Below, one piece after another: positions 60,212-64,000 of a stretch of DNA of 64,000 nucleotides (position 1 is its first letter; every line of letters starts with the position of its first letter). The translations under genes were made by a program, and so were the position numbers. Source of the stretch: Epiperipatus broadwayi (lineage: Eukaryota; Onychophora; Udeonychophora; Euonychophora; Peripatidae). The DNA is taken from NCBI GenBank assembly GCA_028023455.1, contig JAQFVV010006272.1, positions 5,817,217-5,881,216 on the forward strand, given 5' to 3'. The notes below the pieces were generated by a model. That model did not search any database. It saw only the letters and a program-made list of their open reading frames with translations, and was not told the origin of the DNA.

Positions 60212-61580
60212 AAAGCACATAAAATGCCATTTACTGTGACCGGCCATATGGCTAATACAACATTTATTGTATTACTCATTGCAGGCCGCTTTACATGACA
60301 TTGCACAAAAATATTACAGCCTGTTTTGTGCTTTGAAACTATTTATGTGTATTTGTTCTATTCATAGCTGATTACCATATCACTTGAGGGTGTTTTAATT
60401 GGAAGTCGGTACAACTTTTCAAATCTCCATAATAGAGAAATGTCATTTATATTTAAATAATGTTAATTACTAATAATTGTCATATGGTCCCCACCCTTCC
60501 CTAAAAAAATGTTAATATGTAAAAAATTGGCAAAGGGTATGTTCAAACACGCTTCGACAAAGTTCTCACGCTAAGTCACATTTTAGCGTGGAAAATATAT
60601 GAGACCAATAAAATGTCTGAGAAGAATGTGCAATTTTTAAACTTTTCAGAATTGCCAAGTACAGAAAGTTAGGGAGACTGTGTCCTTTTTTTCAGGCACA
60701 TAATGTCCTCCCAAATACCAGACTTTTTATTACAGCAATAAAATAATAAATAAGTTCAAAAAGACCAAAGTTTGTCTTTTTTTTTATTTCATTAGAAATT
60801 GACAAGTATTTGGATTATTTTTTTTGAGCGGGGTTAAAATAAATTACTATTTTTGTTTACTTTTTGTTAGTAATAACAAAGTATGAAATCCCCCAAAAAA
60901 GCAGTTTATTGTAGAAGCCAAAAAAAAAAAAAAGATAATTTAAACGAAATATAAGTAAAAGTGAAAAGTGAGAAAAAGTTGTTTAAACAAAAAAATGACT
61001 GACTTTTTGTTACAATTATTTATCCGAGGGTGAAGTTTGGGGTTTCAAAACAATTTTTTATCCCCCCCAAAACACAAAAGTTACTTTTGATTTAATAAGA
61101 AGAAAAACAATTTAGTCAATCCAAAAAAAAAAAAAAAAAGAGTAGAACAAAGTCAAAACAAGTCCCAAATAATTATATTATATTTTTTCGGCGGCATTAA
61201 AACAAGTTTTTCGTTGTGAAACAGTCAAAAGTTTTAAAATCAGAAAAATAAACAAAAAGTTCAATTACCAAAATTTATTGAATAAAAAAAAAATGACAAG
61301 TTAAAAAAACAACGAAAATGAATATAAAAATTTGTTTAATAAAAAAGAAATCATGTTATAAATGAAATAAAAATTTGTTTAATCAAAAAAAAAAAATCAT
61401 GTTATATATAAAAAAAGTGCGGTCCGGTAATGTTATATTTGATTATTTTAAATTGATAAAAAAATCAAGTCATGACCTGACGCTAGATGCAGAAACCGCG
61501 GTCTGAGGTTGAGGGTATTTTTGAAGCTTGTTAAGAGTTTGTTTTTTTACTTACTCTATATATAACATTTGATTGATTTT

Positions 61581-61629
61581 GTATAGCATCAACGCCATCA
61601 AGCAGCCGTGCCCAGATTTCAGATGATTA
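61581..61629 (-). repeat. inverted repeat, right arm
   Basis: Partner of 60161-60211; differences are mostly transitions. Confidence 0.65.
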
Positions 61630-61967
61630 CTGAAATTTTTTATTGGCCTTATTATGTTACTAAAGTGGATTAAAAATATGCTGATCATTCACATTCAAGG
61701 CCTTGAATGGGATATGAAAGTAATCACAGAATATTGGTCATAAGTATATAATTAAAATTTTTTTTTTTTTAAATTTAAATTTTTTTTTAATTATTTGATA
61801 AATAATGTAATTTATTAATTTGCGTTTGTATTGGTGTGTGCATGTAGTATTCATATGTGCAGTAATTTTGTGTCTGATCCAAGTTTGTGGCAACTTTATT
61901 TTATAGACATAATGATTCTCAAAAGATTTAATAATTTATTATGTGGTGTGTTTGTGTTTATTCTTGT

Positions 61968-62135
61968 GTGCTGTATAACAAGTAATGATTTACATATATA
62001 GAACAATGCAATGTAAATTTTAAAAACTGATAATGAAATCTACAGAAAGGTTGTATAACGAGTAATGATTTACATCTATAGAGCAGTGCAATGTAAATTT
62101 TAAAAAGTGATAATCAAATGTACAGAAAAATTGCA
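61968..62135 (+). repeat. two-copy tandem repeat, period about 80 bp
   Basis: TGTATAACAAGTAATGATTT (61971) and TGTATAACGAGTAATGATTT (62051), each followed by GCAATGTAAATTTTAAAAA, TGATAAT and TACAGAAA. Confidence 0.9.
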
Positions 62136-62657
62136 GTTGATAAAGCAATCACAAAATTTACCGTGCATAGTAACATGTGAAAATATAAATACTTAAAACC
62201 AATAAAGAGAGATTTCAAATGATATGTGTGTAGTGATAGCCACATGGTTATGCATATACCACATGGAATTGTATGCAAGCAAAGAATCAAATTCTGATTC
62301 TTGCTTATGCCTTGATACACATGCTATGTAATCAGTAGTTTTGCCACATCTTGCATGACATTATTTTCAAGTCTATAACTAGCAAATGAACTATATACAA
62401 ATAAATTATATATATGTGGGACAATAAATGTAACAACAAAGCATCACTGGTGTGCATAAAGAATATAAACATCACTGATATACAAAAAAAAAAAAAAATG
62501 AAGAGATGAAACTCATTTTATCAGTGATACCGACAATAGCATACAATTTCTAGTTTTAGATAGACAAGAAACCAATTGCTATGATGACAAATGCATATCC
62601 ATCTTCTGGAAATGATTTGTTTTGTATCTTTTATTAGGATAAATCTTTTTCTTATAG

Positions 62658-62754
62658 ACGCCTTTGATATTTGTCAACTTTTGGGGTACAAGATAAAAAT
62701 GAAGCATTCTTATGCGAATACTTTTGGAGATTCTGAAGCTATGGATTATCTCAG
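62658..62754 (+). CDS. candidate internal exon of an unidentified host gene
   Basis: A 97-nt segment bounded by a pyrimidine-rich TCTTTTTCTTATAG acceptor and a CAG/GTAAGA donor. Of three frames only one is open across the exon (starting at 62660), reading AFDICQLLGYKIKMKHSYAN then TFGDSEAMDYL, with two bases carried to the next exon. Amino-acid composition is balanced and unlike the K/N/I/F-rich chance frames of the window. The flanks are AT-rich, intron-like DNA. No neighbouring exon was identified within the window, so the gene would have introns of at least kilobase size. I do not recognise the protein family. Confidence 0.55.
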
Positions 62755-63655
62755 GTAAGAAGTATTATATATGGTTTGAAAGATAATTTTGTGAGAAATA
62801 CAAAGAAATTATCACAGAAGATGTAATTTAAACTTAGCTAATGTTAAATTAGAAACCATGAACAAACAATAAAGTAATAATTATGTTGGATGTCGAAATT
62901 CTTTTTTCCCATATTTTTTAAATGATAATCACTATTTGTCTTAGCCTTATTGTTTTCCTTATTAAAATTGAAGTTATTGTGAAAATTGTGTCTCAGGTCA
63001 GTTTTTGAAAAATTCAATATGGCGCCTCTAGATTTAACCAGTTATAGTAATCATTACTGAATACTATAAAAAATAATATTAAGTCAGCTACATATAGAGC
63101 GGTTATTTTACATAATTTAGTGTACAGAAATGAAATTTAAAGACATTTTATTGGCACAATATATCTAGACATTAAAGAAATTTAATTTAAAAACGATCCA
63201 TAAAATTTAAATATTTCAATGGCAAGATCATAAGTACAATCAATCTGTTCCTCAAGTTGCTGAATGTGATACTATAGAATCCATTGTTAATAAATCACAT
63301 CTTTATAGGATTAAACATATTAAACAAATGAACAATGCAAAACTTTTAAAAGGATGTTTTATGAGCTTTTGCTTGGTTTTCGTTATCTCAAAGACATTTT
63401 AAAGAAATGCAATGTCAATTGTTCCCCATTGGAAAGGTATAGCAGATAATGGAAAACATTGAAAAGATACAATTAGCATGGTGTTAATATATTTCAGAAG
63501 GTAAAGTTTTCTATTGAAGAAATTTGTAAAATATCAAGTTGACAAGAATGCACCAGCATGTTCTATATGTAGTTCACAGACTGATTTGCATAGTCATTAA
63601 AAAACTCATTTCCAGAATAGCTTTTTCTCTCTCCTTTCTTTTTTATTTTGGAGCT
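62755..63655. other. intron-like AT-rich sequence
   Basis: A short readable peptide WQDHKYNQSVPQVAECDTIE then SIVNKSHLYRIKHIKQMNN at 63219-63335 (plus) may be another transposon scrap; nothing else is recognisable. Confidence 0.35.
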
Positions 63656-63668
63656 GAAATGACCAAAA

Positions 63669-63935
63669 ATGATTACTTTTAAAGAAAATATCTTAAAAAA
63701 TAAAAATATACCTATGTTAATGAAAATATATAAAGATGAGTTTTTATTAATTTACAATAGAAGTCAAAGACAAATAGACCAATTTACTGAAGAGATAAAT
63801 AAAATAGATAAAAATGTGAAATTTATATTAGAAAAAGAAAATAGAATAACATATTTAGATAGATTAATTATTAAATTATCTATTAATGGTAAGTGTAATA
63901 TAAAAACACATTTGCATATAAAAAAGGTAACATAA
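63669..63935 (+). mobile_element. Penelope-like RT fragment
   Basis: An open 88-residue frame: FKENILKNKNIPMLMKIYKD (the R-Y-V-D-D region with the catalytic box changed to Y-K-D-E), FLLIYNRSQRQIDQFTEEIN, KIDKNVKFILEKENRITYLD and RLIIKLSINGKCNIKTHLHI. Together with 59640-59900 and 57020-57975 it allows the palm-to-thumb part of this Penelope lineage to be reconstructed by comparison. The Y-V-D-D change means this copy could not polymerise DNA. Confidence 0.65.
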
Positions 63936-64000
63936 ATAATATTTAAATAAGATATTTATTTTATATAGCGCTATGTTGTATAAACTGTAATATTAATATA

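Larger units (their letters stand above)
59905..61965. other. AT-rich intergenic, inverted repeat at its ends
   Basis: TTAATCATCTGAAATCCAGG then CATGGCCAGTTGATGGCATT (60161-60200) is mirrored by the reverse complement of 61581-61629 (AATGCC-type ATCAACGCCATCAAGCAGCC, GTGCCCAGATTTCAGATGAT). The 1.4 kb between is full of A-runs, with CpG-containing words near 60540-60590, 61180 and 61420-61510. No protein was recognised. It could be a non-autonomous transposon. Confidence 0.45.

Noticed and set aside
1-64000. Prokaryotic features, CRISPR arrays, functional tRNA or rRNA genes
   Set aside because: No regularly spaced repeat array, no ribosome-binding-site-preceded gene series and no complete cloverleaf or rRNA core were seen.

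Overview
This window looks like intergenic or intronic DNA from an AT-rich animal genome, most likely an invertebrate. The reasons are strong A/T bias with long poly-A/T tracts, no compact operon-like coding, one plausible spliced exon, and a dense layering of animal-type transposons: an RTE-type LINE, other non-LTR retrotransposons, Penelope-like elements, hAT DNA transposons, foldback/MITE repeats, and possible Ty3/gypsy and tyrosine-recombinase retrotransposons. Phylum cannot be resolved from the sequence alone. All family assignments come from reading translations and motifs by eye; no database search was run.

Layout. 1-18.5 kb is mostly featureless AT-rich sequence holding four pieces of one RTE-like LINE family: endonuclease fragments at 2.2-2.8 and 11.5-12.1 kb, a C-terminal fragment at 12.6-12.8 kb, and a near-complete decayed copy on the minus strand at 13.1-15.6 kb. 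At 18.6-19.8 kb and 29.1-30.4 kb lie two copies of a long direct repeat. Between them is the best-preserved mobile element, a hAT transposon at 20453-23746 with matching CAGGGCTTTTTTT ends and a near-perfect 8-bp target duplication. Its transposase reading frame is split by a 602-bp foldback insert that has its own exact 8-bp duplication. A second, oppositely oriented copy of the insert family lies just outside. A coiled-coil coding relic (24.4-25.4 kb) and a compositionally different 3-kb block (26-29 kb, possible gypsy remnant) follow.

30-45 kb holds a LINE reverse-transcriptase relic (32.4-34.5 kb) and a head-to-head pair of Penelope-like GIY-YIG endonuclease relics (37.9-39.8 kb). The pair forms an inverted repeat of about 0.9 kb per arm, and each arm also carries a tRNA-like module and a hammerhead-like core. 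A possible tyrosine-recombinase relic lies at 44.4 kb. At 45.1-47.4 kb is a second hAT transposase (ZBED-like, minus strand) whose N-terminal region is interrupted by a 399-bp hAT MITE with a perfect TSD.

48.9-49.6 kb carries a local tandem duplication. 55.5-60 kb is a nested cluster: a LINE RT, a Penelope RT/endonuclease relic, an RTE 3' end split by a second copy of the hAT MITE, and a pair of direct repeats. The right end has a candidate host exon (62658-62754, plus strand) with consensus splice sites, and a final Penelope RT fragment at 63.7 kb. No gene here appears to be an intact transposase or reverse transcriptase. The DNA is best read as a record of nested insertions in or near a host gene that runs off the right side.
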